DNA from: JAOUEA01 sp963762075
Lineage (GTDB): Bacteria; Actinomycetota; UBA4738; HRBIN12
DNA: 64,000 bases
Assembly (NCBI GenBank): GCA_963762075.1
Contig: CAVXJC010000002.1
Span: 186,001-250,000, forward strand
Direction: 5' to 3'
In this document: in pieces, positions 19,454 to 28,328 of the stretch
Layout of the letters: every line of letters begins with the position of its first letter
Numbering within the stretch: the stretch's first letter is position 1
Notes under the pieces: model-generated
Told to the model about the DNA's origin: nothing
Seen by the model: the letters and a program-made list of their open reading frames with translations, nothing else
Database searches by the model: none
Position numbers and translations under genes: made by a program

Positions 19454-21031
19454 TTGGGTCTGTTCGGTTTCGAAGGTGACAACGCGCGCGAGAAGATCAT
19501 CGTGCTGCTCACGATGTGCTTCGCGCTCGCGATGGTGATGATCGACAACACCGTCGTGAACGTGGCGCTTCCGACGCTGAACCAGGAGCTCGGCGCGAGC
19601 ATCTCCGACCTGCAGTGGATCGTCGACGGATACGTGCTGGCGTTCGCATCGCTGCTCCTCACGGGGGGCATCCTCGGCGACCGATACGGACGCAAGCGTG
19701 TGTTCCTCACCGGACTCGCCGTCTTCACCGTGTCCTCGCTCGCGTGCGGGCTCGCGTCGACGAGCCTGGAACTGATCGGCGCCCGTGCGGTGCAGGGCAT
19801 CGGCGCCGCCCTGCTGATGCCGGGGACGCTGTCGATCCTCACGGTGACGTTCCCGCCGCACGAGCGGGCCAAGGCGATCGGCCTGTGGGCGGGCGTGTCG
19901 GGCCTGGCGCTGGCGCTCGGGCCCACCCTCGGCGGGTACATGGTCGAACATCTCGGTTGGGAATCGGTGTTCTTCCTCAACGTGCCGATCGGCGTCGTGG
20001 CGCTGGTGATCGCGGTGCGCACCGTGCGAGAGTCCCGATCCGATCATGCACGCAGCCTCGATGTGGTGGGCCTCGCGATCGGCACGGCGACGCTGTTCGC
20101 GATCACGTACTCGCTGATCGAGGCGAATCAGCGCGGGTGGAGCGACCCCCTCATCATCGCCGGACTCGTGGCCGGCGGACTGCTCGGTGTCGCGTTCCTC
20201 GGCTGGGAAGGCCGCAACCCGCAGGCGATGATGCCGCTCTCGTTCTTCCGCATCCCCGCGTTCTCGGCAGGCAACCTGGTCGCGTTCTCGGTGTCGCTCG
20301 GCATGTTCGCGACGTTCTTCTTCTTGAGCCTGTTCATGCAGAACCCGTTCCTACGCGGATACTCGGCGTTCGAAACGGGGGTGCGGTTCCTGCCGATGAC
20401 ATTGATGATCGTCGTGACCGCGCCGAACTCGGGGCGGTACGCGTCGAAGCACGGGTCGCGCGCGCCGATGACCTACGGGTTGATCCTCGCGGGCGGTGGG
20501 CTCGTTTCGCTGTCGCTGATCACGCCCGATACGCAGTATTGGATCATGGGGGTCTTGTTCGCGATCATGGGCCACGGCATGGGATCGACGATGGCGCCGA
20601 TGACGGCCGCGGTGATGAACTCGGTCGGACCGCAACGCGCGGGCCTCGGCTCGGCCATGACGAACACGAGCCGCGAGGTCGGGGGCGTGTTCGGCATCGC
20701 ACTGTTCGGCACGATCTTGTTCACGAGGCTCGAAGCCGTGCTCGCGCCCAGCCTGGAACGGCTCGGCCTCTCGGAGCCGCAGCAGGCATCGATCTCCTCG
20801 GCGGCGGGACACGGACAGCTCGACGTGGGCGCGCTCGGCCTGCGCCCCGATGAGGCGGCGGCCGTCGGGCGTGCGTTCGGCGATGCGTTCATGAGCGGGT
20901 TCCGGTTCGCCGTGATCGCCGCGGGCCTGGCGCTGCTCGCGGCCGCGGTCGTGGCGAACCGGTTCATCCCAGGCCGTGACGCCGTGGTCGTGAGGGCGCC
21001 CGGCGAGGCTCCTGTCGCCGCCGAGGTCTGA
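19454..21031 (+). CDS. MFS drug transporter, DHA2 (EmrB/QacA) family
   Basis: A 525-residue 14-helix major facilitator. The helix-1 motif IDNTVVNVALPTL and the loop GDRYGRKRVFLTGL are typical of proton-driven multidrug exporters of the DHA2 group. A TTG at 19454 follows GAGGGG at about 7 bases and gives MGLFGFEGDN. It ends 12 bases before the next gene, with which it may be cotranscribed. Substrate unknown. Confidence 0.9.
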   Translation: MGLFGFEGDNAREKIIVLLTMCFALAMVMIDNTVVNVALPTLNQELGASISDLQWIVDGYVLAFASLLLTGGILGDRYGRKRVFLTGLAVFTVSSLACGLASTSLELIGARAVQGIGAALLMPGTLSILTVTFPPHERAKAIGLWAGVSGLALALGPTLGGYMVEHLGWESVFFLNVPIGVVALVIAVRTVRESRSDHARSLDVVGLAIGTATLFAITYSLIEANQRGWSDPLIIAGLVAGGLLGVAFLGWEGRNPQAMMPLSFFRIPAFSAGNLVAFSVSLGMFATFFFLSLFMQNPFLRGYSAFETGVRFLPMTLMIVVTAPNSGRYASKHGSRAPMTYGLILAGGGLVSLSLITPDTQYWIMGVLFAIMGHGMGSTMAPMTAAVMNSVGPQRAGLGSAMTNTSREVGGVFGIALFGTILFTRLEAVLAPSLERLGLSEPQQASISSAAGHGQLDVGALGLRPDEAAAVGRAFGDAFMSGFRFAVIAAGLALLAAAVVANRFIPGRDAVVVRAPGEAPVAAEV

Positions 21032-21043
21032 CAGCATCGGGGC

Positions 21044-22108
21044 ATGGAACTCGCCCTTCGCATCGTCTCGGTCACCGTAGGGCTCGTGCTCATCACGGCA
21101 GCGTTGATCTCGGCGGTGAAGACGGTGGTGATACCGCGAGAGGCGACGTCGACGATCGCCCGTGGGGTCTTCGCCGGGCTGCGACGCCTGTACGACCTCG
21201 CCACCCCTGCATCGATGTCGTTCGAGCGGCGCGACCGGGTGCTCGCCACGTACGCCCCCATCGGCGTGCTCGGGCTTCTGGTCACCTGGATCTCCCTGAC
21301 ATTCCTCGGCTATGCGGCCGTCTTCTGGGGACTCGACGGCGCGACCAGCGCATCGGTAGCGCTGGAGCTGTCGGGCTCCTCACTCTTCACGCTCGGGTTC
21401 CTGCGGCCGAGCCAGTTCTGGCTGATGATGGTTTCGTTCACCGAGGCGGCGATCGGGCTTTTCCTCGTGGCGCTGCTCATCACCTATCTGCCGAGCATCA
21501 ACGCGGCCTTCTCCCGGCGAGAACGGGGCGTCACGGCGCTCGCGGTGCGCGCGGGCGAGCCTCCTTCGGGCGTCGAGATGGTGCAGCGGTTCTGGCGGCT
21601 CGAGCGCATGTCGGAGCTCCACGAGGTATGGGTCGAATGGGAGCGTTGGTTCGTCGACGTCGAGGAGACCCACGCCTCGTTCTCCGCGCTCGCCTTCTTC
21701 CGATCGCCGCAGACCGACCATTCGTGGGTCACCGCAGCGGGCGCCGTGCTCGACGCCGCCGCGCTCACGATCTCGAGCGTCGACGTGCCGCACGACGTGC
21801 AGGCCGACATCTGCATCCGTGCGGGTTACCTGACGTTGCAGCGCATCGCGGCCGGGTTCGGTTTCGGTTTCGACCCGCAACCTGCGCCCGATGCGCCGAT
21901 CTCGATCACACGCCAGGAATGGAACGATGCGATGGACGACCTCGCTGCAGTGGGCGTCGCGATCAAGCAGGACCGCGATCAGGCCTGGCGCGACTTCGCC
22001 GGGTGGCGCGTGAACTACGACACCGTGCTGCTCGAGCTGGCCGAGCTCACCGACGCGCCGTACGCGATGTGGTCCTCGGACCGGGGGGTGCTTCCCGCCC
22101 GTCGCTGA
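21044..22108 (+). CDS. Membrane protein resembling a two-helix ion channel
   Basis: 354 residues: one helix at about 5-25, then two more at about 70-95 and 125-148 flanking a short re-entrant-like stretch SGSSLFTLGFLRPSQFW, then a soluble C-terminal half (about 150-354). The layout is that of Ion_trans_2-type channels, but the selectivity filter reads TLGF followed by L instead of the TxGYG/TxGFG of potassium channels. The C-terminal domain has no known signature. It could be a non-potassium or non-conducting relative. Function unknown. Confidence 0.6.
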   Translation: MELALRIVSVTVGLVLITAALISAVKTVVIPREATSTIARGVFAGLRRLYDLATPASMSFERRDRVLATYAPIGVLGLLVTWISLTFLGYAAVFWGLDGATSASVALELSGSSLFTLGFLRPSQFWLMMVSFTEAAIGLFLVALLITYLPSINAAFSRRERGVTALAVRAGEPPSGVEMVQRFWRLERMSELHEVWVEWERWFVDVEETHASFSALAFFRSPQTDHSWVTAAGAVLDAAALTISSVDVPHDVQADICIRAGYLTLQRIAAGFGFGFDPQPAPDAPISITRQEWNDAMDDLAAVGVAIKQDRDQAWRDFAGWRVNYDTVLLELAELTDAPYAMWSSDRGVLPARR

Positions 22109-22116
22109 GCTGCGCT

Positions 22117-23406
22117 TCAGGGGGTCGGATCGCGGGCGTCGTAGCGCCAGAAGCCCGGCGCGAACATGCGCAGCGCCGCCACCCCGGCGATCGTGAGCAG
22201 ACCCCCTGATACGATCGAGAAGGGCACGCTCGTGATGGTGGCGACCGCGCCCGACTCCACGTTGCCGAGCGAAGGCCCGGTTGCCCACACGGCCATGCCG
22301 ATGCCGTCGAGACGGCCTCGCAGCCGATCCTCGACGGCGGTCTGCAGGATCGTCGAGCGGAAGATGCCGCTCACCATGTCGCCTGCGCCCGCGATCGCGA
22401 GCATGGCGAGTGAGAGCACGAGGCTGTCGGACAGACCGAACACCACGATCGCGATGCCCCAGACCGTGATCGCGACGAGGATCGCGCGGCCCTGGCGTCG
22501 AACGTGCTTCGCGCGGCCCGACACCATGGTCGCGAGGAACGACCCGACCGCCGGCGCCGCGTAGAGGAACCCGAGCACGGCAGGCCCTCCACCCAGGCGA
22601 TCGGCCACCGCCGGGAACAGCGCGATCGGGAATCCGAAGATCATCGCGTTGAGGTCGGCGAGGAACACCGTCTGCAAGGTGCGCTTTCCCGCGAGGAAGC
22701 GGAACCCGTCCTTGATCGCTTCCCAGCTCACCTCGATCTCGTCATTCGACGGTGGCGACGGCCGCATGCGCGCGATCTGCGCCATCACGATCAGGAACGT
22801 GACCCCGTCGAACACGAATGCGCCTGCGGGTTCGATCGTCGCGAGCAGGATGCCTGCGGCGACCGGCCCGAGCATCGAGTCGAGCGATCCGAAGCCCGAT
22901 TCCAGCGCGAACGCCGACGGCAGGACGTCCTTGTCGAGGAGTCGCGCGGGCCACGTGTCGAGCGCGGGCCGGTTGAAGGTGTAGACGCCGGCCGAGATGA
23001 ATGCGAACAGGTACAGCGGCCAGAGCATCGCCTCGTCGAGCGAGGCGTTCACCGCCATCAACACCGACATCACGGCGAGGATCGCGTGTGTGGTCAGCGT
23101 GAGGCTGCGGCGCTCGAGGGCATCGGCGAACGCGCCTCCGACGATCGGGAAGACGAAGACGGGGATGAGCTCTGCGAGGCCGACCAGACCGACCGCGAGC
23201 GTCGAGCGAGTGATCTCGTAGACCTGGAACGGGACGACCACCATGACGACCTCGTCGCCGAAGTCCGAGATGGACCGGCCGATGAACAGCTTCCGGAACT
23301 CTGCGGAGACCTTAAGTGGCGTCAGGTCGACCAAGTGATCACGAGCGCGAGCGAGCAAGCCCTCGGGCTGCGGATCGTGCGGCGGCGATCCCACGTGGTC
23401 GGCCAT
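22117..23406 (-). CDS. MFS transporter, EntS-like
   Basis: A 429-residue major facilitator with about 12 helices. RSISDFGDEVVMVVVPFQVYEITRS at the first helix (key part RSISDFGDEV) and the overall spacing match the DHA3/EntS-like exporters often used for siderophores or macrolides. Convergent with the preceding membrane-protein gene, the stop codons only 8 bases apart. Substrate unknown. Confidence 0.85.
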   Translation of the reverse strand: MADHVGSPPHDPQPEGLLARARDHLVDLTPLKVSAEFRKLFIGRSISDFGDEVVMVVVPFQVYEITRSTLAVGLVGLAELIPVFVFPIVGGAFADALERRSLTLTTHAILAVMSVLMAVNASLDEAMLWPLYLFAFISAGVYTFNRPALDTWPARLLDKDVLPSAFALESGFGSLDSMLGPVAAGILLATIEPAGAFVFDGVTFLIVMAQIARMRPSPPSNDEIEVSWEAIKDGFRFLAGKRTLQTVFLADLNAMIFGFPIALFPAVADRLGGGPAVLGFLYAAPAVGSFLATMVSGRAKHVRRQGRAILVAITVWGIAIVVFGLSDSLVLSLAMLAIAGAGDMVSGIFRSTILQTAVEDRLRGRLDGIGMAVWATGPSLGNVESGAVATITSVPFSIVSGGLLTIAGVAALRMFAPGFWRYDARDPTP

Positions 23407-23445
23407 GACGGCCGACCACGCTACCGGACCCCTTCACGCCTGAGG

Positions 23446-23922
23446 TCAGTGGGAGCGCGAGTACCTCACGAGCTCGCGGAACCTCGAATGGTTGAGACGC
23501 TTCGTCTGGCCACACGTGCCGTCGGACGTGAACGAACCGTCGTCGAGCCCGCGCGCGATCACCACGTACCGACCACGGGGTCGGAACTGGAACCGATACG
23601 AAGTCCCCTGGTCGGGGAACTCGCGCCAGAAGCGAACGCGCGATCCGGGCGGGACATATCCGGTGGGGTGCTCCACTACATCCACCCGAGCGACGGTCCT
23701 ACCGCCGCGGGGATCGCCTCCCATGTCCTTCAAGGAGGAGACGACGCCGAGGAACATGATGGGGTGACGTTGCTTGCCCGTACTTGCCTGATCGATCATC
23801 TCGCGGAACGTGAGAGCGTCGTCGTCTGGGGGACATGAAAGCGCCCAAGCATCGGGCGGGGGATCGACGGCGAGCGTGGTGCCCATCGTCGCTGCGATCG
23901 CCGCGATGAGGAAACGTCGCAC
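23446..23922 (-). CDS. Secreted protein of unknown function
   Basis: 158 residues with a signal peptide (MRRFLIAAIAATMGTTLA then DAWALSC). The mature part has three cysteines and beta-strand-rich segments (TVARVDVVEHPTGYVPPGS, RYVVIARGL) that recall small secreted tissue-inhibitor-like or OB-fold domains. I do not recognise a family. It sits 17 bases upstream of the glycosylase gene on the same strand's map but reads toward the MFS gene. Confidence 0.6.
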   Translation of the reverse strand: MRRFLIAAIAATMGTTLAVDPPPDAWALSCPPDDDALTFREMIDQASTGKQRHPIMFLGVVSSLKDMGGDPRGGRTVARVDVVEHPTGYVPPGSRVRFWREFPDQGTSYRFQFRPRGRYVVIARGLDDGSFTSDGTCGQTKRLNHSRFRELVRYSRSH

Positions 23923-23939
23923 AATCGAACAACCCTATC

Positions 23940-24776
23940 TCAGCGCAGCAGGCGGCTCATGCGGCGGTCGGCGAGCACCTTGCCGCCGGTCTGACAGGCG
24001 GGACAGTACGTCACCTCGTGCGATTCATAGCTCACTCGCCGAAGATCGGCGCCACAGACCGGACACCGCTCGCCCGCGCGGTTGTGCACCGTGAAGTGGT
24101 CGCCGAGCTTCGTCGGCAGACCACCGTTTCGGCGGCGCTCGACCTCGAGCGCCTCGGCGAGGATCTCGTGGGTTGCCGTGATCAGCTCTTCCCGGTCGGC
24201 AGCGTCGAGCTTCGCGAGCGAGGCATACGGCGAGAGCTTCGCTCGGTGCAAGATGTCGTCGCTGTAGCCACGCCCGACGCCTGCGACCGTGCGCTGATCA
24301 CGCAGGATCGTGTGCACCCGTCGCGTGTCGTCGCTCGTACGGAACAGCTCGTCGGCCTCGTCGCTCACGGCTTCCGGGCCGAGCTTGGCGAGGGGTCCCT
24401 CGTCGCCGGCGGCGAGCACCCACCAGCCGGCCTTGCGCTCGTGTCCGAATTCCTTGACCAGCACGCTCGGCCGCTCGTGGGCGCGCACGCGCAGCACTGC
24501 CCCGCGAGGCTTCGTCGACTTCGGCGGGGCCTCGATATCGATCCGTCCGCCCTGCGACAGGTGCACGAGAACTCGCATGCGGGCGTCGAGCTCGACCACG
24601 AGGTACTTCCCACGACGAACCACCGACTCGATCGTGTGGCCGAGCGCATCGGTCGGACGGGGCGCGTAGGTCTTGAGCGAGGAGAACTGGAGCATGTCGA
24701 GCGCCTCGAGTGCAGCGCCGGCGAGCACCTCGTCGAGCCGCTCGGCGAGCGCCTGCACCTCGGGCATCTCGGGCAT
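23940..24776 (-). CDS. Fpg/Nei-family DNA glycosylase
   Basis: 278 residues. The N-terminus MPEMPEVQALAERL has the catalytic Pro2 and Glu3 after Met removal; the helix-two-turn-helix lies around GVGRGYSDDILHRAKLSP, and the C-terminal zinc finger is CPVC...YCPAC. It removes oxidised bases and nicks the strand. The PEMPEV start rather than PELPEVE points to an actinobacterial Nei/Fpg relative whose base specificity cannot be read off. It lies directly downstream of the PLP decarboxylase gene. Confidence 0.88.
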   Translation of the reverse strand: MPEMPEVQALAERLDEVLAGAALEALDMLQFSSLKTYAPRPTDALGHTIESVVRRGKYLVVELDARMRVLVHLSQGGRIDIEAPPKSTKPRGAVLRVRAHERPSVLVKEFGHERKAGWWVLAAGDEGPLAKLGPEAVSDEADELFRTSDDTRRVHTILRDQRTVAGVGRGYSDDILHRAKLSPYASLAKLDAADREELITATHEILAEALEVERRRNGGLPTKLGDHFTVHNRAGERCPVCGADLRRVSYESHEVTYCPACQTGGKVLADRRMSRLLR

Positions 24777-24789
24777 GGTTTCCGCTCCC

Positions 24790-26202
24790 TCAGCGATCGT
24801 GCGCGAGCTCGGCGGCCGCCTTCGCCACGATCTCGATGCATTCGTCGATGCGGTCCTTGTGCGTGCGGTGCGACAGGATGCACGCGCGCAGCACGTACTC
24901 TCCGTCGATCATCGTGCTCGACAGGAACACCCGCTTCGACGCGTTGATCCTGTCGAGGAACGCCTTCTGACGCTCCGCGTCCTCGGTGCCCGTGAGCCGG
25001 CCGGAACGTCGGAAAGCCACGACCGTGAGCTGGGGCTTCCACCGGAGCTCGACGTTGGGGTCGTCTTCGAGCGCGTCGGCGAGGTAGGCGGCCAGATCGA
25101 GCTTCTCGTCGAGCGCCTCGCGGAAGGCTGCCACACCGTGCAACCGCAAGGGGAACCACACACGCAAGCCGCGGAACTCCCGGGAGAGCTCCAGCGAGTG
25201 CTCGGAGTAGTTGGGAAGCTCGCCCGAGGGCGGCAGGTCCTGCAGGTATGCCGCACCTTCGAAGTGCGAATCGCGCAACGCCTCGCCGTCGCGCACGACG
25301 AGGGCACCGGTGCCGTACGGCAGGAACAGGCCCTTGTGTGGATCGAGCGTGACGGAGTCGCTCCGCTCGATGCCCTTGAGCCAGGAGCGGCCGCGATCGG
25401 TGAGCTTGAAGAACCCTCCGTACGCGGCATCGACATGCAGCCACAGGCCCTCGCTGCGGGCGACGTCTGCGACCTCGTCGATCGGATCGATCGCGCCGGT
25501 GTTCGTCGTTCCGGCCGAGGCCACCACCATGAAGGGCCGCAGACCGGCGCGACGGTCTTCGGCCACCATTGCCGCGAGCGCCTCCGGGTCGATGCGGAGC
25601 TCGGCGTCGGTCGCAACGATGCGAAGGTTCGAACGGGAGAACCCGGCGATCGTCGCGGCCTTGGTGACACTCGCATGTGCCTGTTCGCTCACGTAGTACG
25701 TGCCGTCGCGGAAGTCTTCGCCGAGCTTCGTGTGCCGAGCGGCGACGACCGCCGAGAGGTTCGCGAGCGAACCGCCGGTCGTGAGGATGCCTTGCGCGTC
25801 GGCCGGATACTCGAAGAGGTCGCAGAGCCACCGTGTGACGTTCTCCTCGATCGCGACCGCCGCCGGCCCCTGCAGCCACATCCCCACGAATCGGTTGTAG
25901 CCGCGGGCCACGAACTCCCCGAGTGCCGATGTGAAGAGCCCCCCTCCCGGGATGTACGCGAGGTAACCCGGTCCCGCGTACTCGCGCGCCTTCGACATCG
26001 CCTCGAGCACTTCGCTCATCAGCTCGTCGAAGTCGCCACCGCGTTCCGGGGGCGCAGCACGCAACGCCCGCCCGAGCTCCATGGACCCCTCGATGTTGTC
26101 GGCCGGCGCGACATCGAGGCCTTCGATGAATCCGATCAGGTGCTCGAGGGCCGCCCGGCCCATCGCGCGCATGTCCTCGGGCGCAGGATCGAGGGGGAAC
26201 AT
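24790..26202 (-). CDS. PLP-dependent amino-acid decarboxylase (AADC-like)
   Basis: 470 residues, group II decarboxylase. PLP contacts are visible: His176 in SEQAHAS, Asp258 in HVDAAYGG and the Schiff-base Lys290 in TLDPHKGLF. The length and the N-terminal DPAPEDMRAMGRAALEHL helix match aromatic-L-amino-acid decarboxylases. It may produce a biogenic amine, which would be notable beside the amine-catabolism island, but the substrate is not readable from sequence. Confidence 0.88.
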   Translation of the reverse strand: MFPLDPAPEDMRAMGRAALEHLIGFIEGLDVAPADNIEGSMELGRALRAAPPERGGDFDELMSEVLEAMSKAREYAGPGYLAYIPGGGLFTSALGEFVARGYNRFVGMWLQGPAAVAIEENVTRWLCDLFEYPADAQGILTTGGSLANLSAVVAARHTKLGEDFRDGTYYVSEQAHASVTKAATIAGFSRSNLRIVATDAELRIDPEALAAMVAEDRRAGLRPFMVVASAGTTNTGAIDPIDEVADVARSEGLWLHVDAAYGGFFKLTDRGRSWLKGIERSDSVTLDPHKGLFLPYGTGALVVRDGEALRDSHFEGAAYLQDLPPSGELPNYSEHSLELSREFRGLRVWFPLRLHGVAAFREALDEKLDLAAYLADALEDDPNVELRWKPQLTVVAFRRSGRLTGTEDAERQKAFLDRINASKRVFLSSTMIDGEYVLRACILSHRTHKDRIDECIEIVAKAAAELAHDR

Positions 26203-26292
26203 CGGCCGATGCTACCGCTACGCGGTTTCACGTCCACGCCCGAGGGCTAGGCACACGGGGAACCGGACCGGGGCGAGGGAGGAGGCGCATCG

Positions 26293-26469
26293 ATGACCGA
26301 GCAGGACGAGCAGACGATCGATCCGCAGAAGGCGATCTGTCACATCTGTCAGAGCGAATTCCCGACACAGGAGGATCTCCACAAGCACTTGATCGAGGCG
26401 CACGACGACGAGACGCTCTCCGACGACGAGAGCCGCCCCAACGATGAGGACGACACGCTGCTCACCTGA
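26293..26469 (+). CDS. C2H2 zinc-finger microprotein
   Basis: A 58-residue protein starting at ATG 26293, with GGAGG about 10 bases upstream. It contains one perfect classical zinc finger: C16-x2-C19-x12-H32-x4-H37 (CHICQSEFPTQEDLHKHLIE then AH), with Phe and Leu at the hydrophobic-core positions. The tail is very acidic (DDETLSDDESRPNDEDD). Single C2H2 fingers are scarce in bacteria outside the Ros/MucR group, and this one is not Ros-like in length or context. A DNA- or protein-binding role is inference. Divergent from the decarboxylase gene; convergent with soxB. Confidence 0.65.
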   Translation: MTEQDEQTIDPQKAICHICQSEFPTQEDLHKHLIEAHDDETLSDDESRPNDEDDTLLT

Positions 26470-26483
26470 CTCGCCTGCCCACG

Positions 26484-27701
26484 TCAGTGTGAGACGGCAG
26501 CCGCGGCGATCTCGGACACGAGCACGCGATCGCGGAAGCGAGAGATCGCGAACGGCGCGATCAGCTCGGGCACCCGCCCGGTGTCGATCAGCTCGGCCAT
26601 CGTCACGCCGCAGATCGGCGTCGCCTTGAAGCCGTACGTGCCCCATCCGCCGTCGAGCAAGAAACCGTCGACCTCGGTCTCTCCCATGATCGGCGAGTAG
26701 TCGGGCGTCACGTCACAGAGCCCGCCCCACGCTCGCATCAGCCGCACGCGACCGAGGATCGGCAGCATCTCGAGTACGTGTTCCGCGGTCTGCTCGAGGA
26801 AGTTCAGCGTCGAGCCTTGCGAGTAGGAGGAGTACGGCTCGATCTCGGAACCGATCAGCACCTCGCCGCGGTCGGTCTGCGAGATGTAGACGTGCAAGGT
26901 CGCCGAGACCAGGATCACGTGCAGGAACGGCTTCAAGGGCTCGGTCACGAACGCCTGCAATGGATGGGTCGTGATCGGGGCTTGCACGCCGGCCATACGG
27001 GTGATCTCGCTCGTCCATCCGGCCACCGCCGACACCACGACCGGCGCGGAGATGTCGCCTCGGTTCGTGCGCACGCCTGTGACATGGCCGTCGCCGGAGA
27101 CCTCGATGCCGGTGACCTCCGTGCTCTGGTGGATCTCGACGCCCATGCGATCGGCCTGCCGTCCGTACGCCCACACCACGGCGTCGTGGCGCAGCACCCC
27201 TCCCGGCGGGTGGTACAGCGCCGCCATGATCGGGAACGCGGGCCGCTGGGACAGGTCGAGCTCGGGGCAGAGCTTCCCGATCTCGTCGGGGTAGATCACG
27301 CGGGAGTCGACACCCAGGGTTCTGTTCACCTCGGCGCGCTCGTGCGCGACGTTCACCGCCCGCTCCGCATGGGCGAGCGTCAGGTGGCCTTGCTGCGAGA
27401 GCATCAGGTTGTAGTCGAGCTCCTGCGCGAGTTGCTCGTAGAGGCGGAGCGACTCCTTGTAGAAGGCCACGCCTTCGGGCGTTCGGTAGTTGGCGCGGAT
27501 GATCGTGGTGTTGCGCCCGCTTCCGCCCGCGCCGATGTAGTCCTTCTCGAGCACGGCCACCCTCGTGATGCCGCGCTTCGCGAGCTCGTAGGCGATCGCG
27601 AGCCCGTGCGCGCCAGCGCCGATGATCACGACGTCGTAGGTCTGCTTCAGCTCGTGTTGCCGCCACATGCGCCAGGGTTTGAAGTACCGGATCGGATGCA
27701 T
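26484..27701 (-). CDS. soxB: Sarcosine oxidase-like beta subunit (FAD)
   Basis: A 405-residue DAO-family flavoprotein. The FAD-binding GAGAHG lies at about 28-33, followed by AYELAKRGITRVAVLEKDYIG-type Rossmann strands and the SGRNTTIIRANYRTPEG segment typical of heterotetrameric sarcosine oxidase beta. The C-terminus has GGWGTYGFKATPICG. In the family this subunit oxidises the N-methyl group of a secondary amine (sarcosine or N-methylglutamate), giving a methylene carried to tetrahydrofolate by the alpha subunit. It is last in the operon, with its start 0-1 bases from the soxG stop. Confidence 0.9.
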   Translation of the reverse strand: MHPIRYFKPWRMWRQHELKQTYDVVIIGAGAHGLAIAYELAKRGITRVAVLEKDYIGAGGSGRNTTIIRANYRTPEGVAFYKESLRLYEQLAQELDYNLMLSQQGHLTLAHAERAVNVAHERAEVNRTLGVDSRVIYPDEIGKLCPELDLSQRPAFPIMAALYHPPGGVLRHDAVVWAYGRQADRMGVEIHQSTEVTGIEVSGDGHVTGVRTNRGDISAPVVVSAVAGWTSEITRMAGVQAPITTHPLQAFVTEPLKPFLHVILVSATLHVYISQTDRGEVLIGSEIEPYSSYSQGSTLNFLEQTAEHVLEMLPILGRVRLMRAWGGLCDVTPDYSPIMGETEVDGFLLDGGWGTYGFKATPICGVTMAELIDTGRVPELIAPFAISRFRDRVLVSEIAAAAVSH

Positions 27702-28328
27702 CTACGACCATCCCTCCGCGCGGAGCGCGCGCCAACCTGCGGCACGACCGCCGAGCGAGGCCGCGACATCGTGCAAGGTCTCCCAGACGTAGCGAGCGAG
27801 CTCGGTAGCCACGTATACCTCGAGCACCGCCACCTCGAGGTCGCGGCGAAACATGATCGAACGCACGCCCGCGATGGGCGCCCCTGTGCCCGCCCCTGGC
27901 GAGAGCGTCGCGGGGTTCCAGGAGCTCGTTCGCGCCAAGAGATCGGGCAGCAGCGGACCGCACAACGCGTAGCCGGCGAACAGGTGTGTCGCATCGGTGA
28001 CCATCGCGTGCGGCCCGGCCGACGACTCGAGCTTCGGGCGCACTATGTCCTCCGCGCCGGGCGCCGTGAGCACGAGCGCCCACTCGGGTGCGATCCGGGC
28101 GGTGAGCTCACCCCCGGCGGACCCCAGGGCGGCGCCCACGTCGCCGCGCACATCGATCTTGCCCCTCGGCGTGACGTCGGCGACGGCGACGACGTCTCGG
28201 ATCGCAGCCCGCTCCGCCTCGTCATCGCCGTAGGAAGCCGGGAGCGACCACCCTTCCTCGATCTCGAAGGTGGCGCCGAGCCGTTCGTGCACGTGGCTCG
28301 CCGGCGGGCGTCGCAGCGGCCCGGTCAC
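27702..28328 (-). CDS. soxG: Sarcosine oxidase-like gamma subunit
   Basis: 208 residues from a GTG at 28328 that overlaps the soxA stop as GTGA. The sequence is weakly conserved, as usual for SoxG, but has the GcvT-like strand pattern of gamma subunits: VADVTPRGKIDVRG, WALVLTAPG, and an ending FRRDLEVAVLEVYVATELARYVW-type segment (key part LEVYVATELARYVW). Small structural subunit that holds alpha and beta together. The call rests as much on position between soxA and soxB as on sequence. Confidence 0.8.
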   Translation of the reverse strand: MTGPLRRPPASHVHERLGATFEIEEGWSLPASYGDDEAERAAIRDVVAVADVTPRGKIDVRGDVGAALGSAGGELTARIAPEWALVLTAPGAEDIVRPKLESSAGPHAMVTDATHLFAGYALCGPLLPDLLARTSSWNPATLSPGAGTGAPIAGVRSIMFRRDLEVAVLEVYVATELARYVWETLHDVAASLGGRAAGWRALRAEGWS

